Source: an uncultured Chloroflexota bacterium (lineage in GTDB: Bacteria; Chloroflexota; Anaerolineae; Anaerolineales; Anaerolineaceae). From it: a stretch of DNA of 5,568 nucleotides. Position numbers and translations under genes: made by a program. The notes below the pieces were generated by a model, which saw nothing but the letters and a program-made list of their open reading frames with translations, searched no databases and had not been told where the DNA came from. This document shows, one piece after another, positions 4,751-5,568 of this stretch (position 1 is its first letter; every line of letters starts with the position of its first letter). The stretch covers positions 3,429-8,996 of the forward strand of contig CADBKS010000194.1 of assembly GCA_902795255.1 (NCBI GenBank). The letters run 5' to 3'.

Positions 4751-5233
4751 TTACCGCCATATCAGCATGACGAGTCCGGCTACAGCTGCCGCGCCGGCGA
4801 TCCAGATCAGTGACAGGAAACAGCGTTTTTTCAGCACCTGCCGCCATGTCTGCACAAAGGGAATGCCCTCCGTTCCCGGAATGATCCAGAAGGGACTGTG
4901 CCCGACCCAGAGCCTGTCGATAATGATGCCGTCATACAAGTTCATGACCTCAAGAAACAGGAGTGCCTGCAGGTACGCTTCTTTGAAGCTCCGGACTTTG
5001 TTCCACTGCCCGATGATAAGCAGCAGGGCTGCACCCATGACCGCAAAAAACAGCGGCATGAACCGTTTCTTTTTCTTCTCCACGGTCTCCCGGTCCGTCA
5101 GCCCCAGTTCGTAAACTTTTTCCTGAACGGGCTTTGGATAGAAAAACAGTCCGTTCAGGGCACTGTTTCCAACAGCCGCCTTTACCAGCAGGGTGAACAG
5201 GGCACAGAACAGGATCAGCTGTACGGCGATCAT
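4751..5233 (-). CDS. Small membrane protein of unknown function
   Basis: This 160-residue protein has four likely transmembrane segments, near residues 2-24, 58-77, 84-106 and 138-158. Between helix 1 and helix 2 is a conserved-looking FFYPKPVQEKVYELGL (30-45) and a basic stretch EKKKKRF (52-58). Between helices 3 and 4 lies DRLWVGHSPFWIIPGTEG (106-123), then PFVQTWRQVLKKR (125-137), rich in Trp, His and Gly and possibly a functional site. I do not recognise a named family or a known catalytic motif. The start is secure: AAGGAAGGAG ends 5 nt upstream (5239-5248). Its ATG overlaps the stop of the upstream ATC hydrolase-family gene as ATGA (5230-5233), so translation of the two is probably coupled at near-equal levels. 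It is the second ATC hydrolase/membrane protein pairing in the window. It could anchor, supply or export for its partner, but that is inference. Confidence 0.85.
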   Translation of the reverse strand: MIAVQLILFCALFTLLVKAAVGNSALNGLFFYPKPVQEKVYELGLTDRETVEKKKKRFMPLFFAVMGAALLLIIGQWNKVRSFKEAYLQALLFLEVMNLYDGIIIDRLWVGHSPFWIIPGTEGIPFVQTWRQVLKKRCFLSLIWIAGAAAVAGLVMLIWR

Positions 5234-5568
5234 TGCCGCTCCTTCCTTACACTGACCAGCAGCCCGTTCGGTTTTTTCACCAGATCATATTCTTGAGCCA
5301 GCGGATGACGGTCCCCGACGATGCAGTAATCGCAGCGCTCTGATGTAATACAGGTCCCTTCCCGGAGCAGGCAGGCATGCAGTTTCCGCATGGCAATGTG
5401 GTCGCAGTTGCACATCACCGGCAGCACATCCTCCATGTGGTGGCGTTTTGCAAATTCCGCGTTGGGGCATTGGCTGAAACCGTAGCGGACGATCCCGTTT
5501 TCCCGGTCATAGGAAAAGCTGTCCATTCGGAAAGAATCCGGAAAGTTCCGGATCTCCCTGCACCGGAG
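5230..5568 (-). CDS. ATC hydrolase-family protein, C-terminal part (cut by right edge)
   Basis: The frame is open from the right window edge, so the true start lies outside; 112 residues are visible and the internal ATG at 5526 should not be taken as the start. It is the C-terminal half of a third L-2-amino-thiazoline-4-carboxylic acid hydrolase-family protein. Counting from the edge, it shows YGFSQCPNAEF (29-39, equivalent to the CPY signature), EDVLPVMCNCDH (45-56, the CxxD motif), LLREGTCITSERCDYCIVGD (67-86, the R-T-T...RCD signature), then HPLAQEYDLVKKPNG (88-102) and a basic end. This form, with CNCD and CDYCIVGD, is closer to the common full-length family type than the two paralogues on the left. 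It overlaps the following membrane protein gene by 4 nt, so the two form a coupled minus-strand unit. It appears intact as far as seen. Confidence 0.88.
   Translation of the reverse strand, partial: LRCREIRNFPDSFRMDSFSYDRENGIVRYGFSQCPNAEFAKRHHMEDVLPVMCNCDHIAMRKLHACLLREGTCITSERCDYCIVGDRHPLAQEYDLVKKPNGLLVSVRKERQ

Overview
The window reads as one accessory, metabolism-like locus from a moderately GC-rich anaerobic member of the Bacillota, probably a gut or rumen Clostridia lineage. The basis is strong Shine-Dalgarno (SD) sites (GGAGGAG, AAAGGAG, AAGGAAGGAG), tight operon spacing, and gene families common in that group. The assignment to Clostridia is inference. No rRNA, tRNA, CRISPR array or complete insertion sequence is visible.

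Layout. Positions 1-318 have no secure gene. They hold half of a TTAG/CTAA operator-like site at the left edge, a GC-rich stem-loop, a candidate promoter, a possible 29-residue leader peptide that overlaps the next gene by ATGA, and an unrecognised leftward frame cut by the window edge. A rightward operon follows (319-3902). It encodes a protein of the L-2-amino-thiazoline-4-carboxylic acid (ATC) hydrolase family broken by an in-frame TGA, a class I SAM-dependent methyltransferase, an alpha/beta hydrolase, a six-helix membrane protein of unknown function, and a second ATC hydrolase-family protein. The 3' end of that second gene runs into an 18-bp perfect palindrome. A strong intrinsic terminator (3907-3945) closes the operon. 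Convergent to it lies a TetR-family repressor gene (4001-4609, minus strand) with a TTAGCTATAACTAA operator at its promoter. Further right, also on the minus strand, is a second small operon: a third ATC hydrolase-family gene, cut by the right edge (5230-5568), coupled by a 4-nt overlap to a small four-helix membrane protein (4751-5233).

How the parts may work together. Three ATC hydrolase-family paralogues in 5.6 kb, two of them directly beside membrane proteins without a recognised function, plus a methyltransferase, an alpha/beta hydrolase and a local TetR regulator, suggest a small-molecule modification or detoxification locus controlled by a ligand-responsive repressor. The characterised family member opens the thiazoline ring of L-ATC to N-carbamoyl-L-cysteine. 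The substrates of these divergent paralogues cannot be read from the sequence.

The points most worth a second look are the clustering of paralogues, the single TGA in an otherwise intact domain, the palindrome fused to the end of the second paralogue, and the related direct repeat at positions 5-21 and 3865-3884 that brackets the whole rightward operon.
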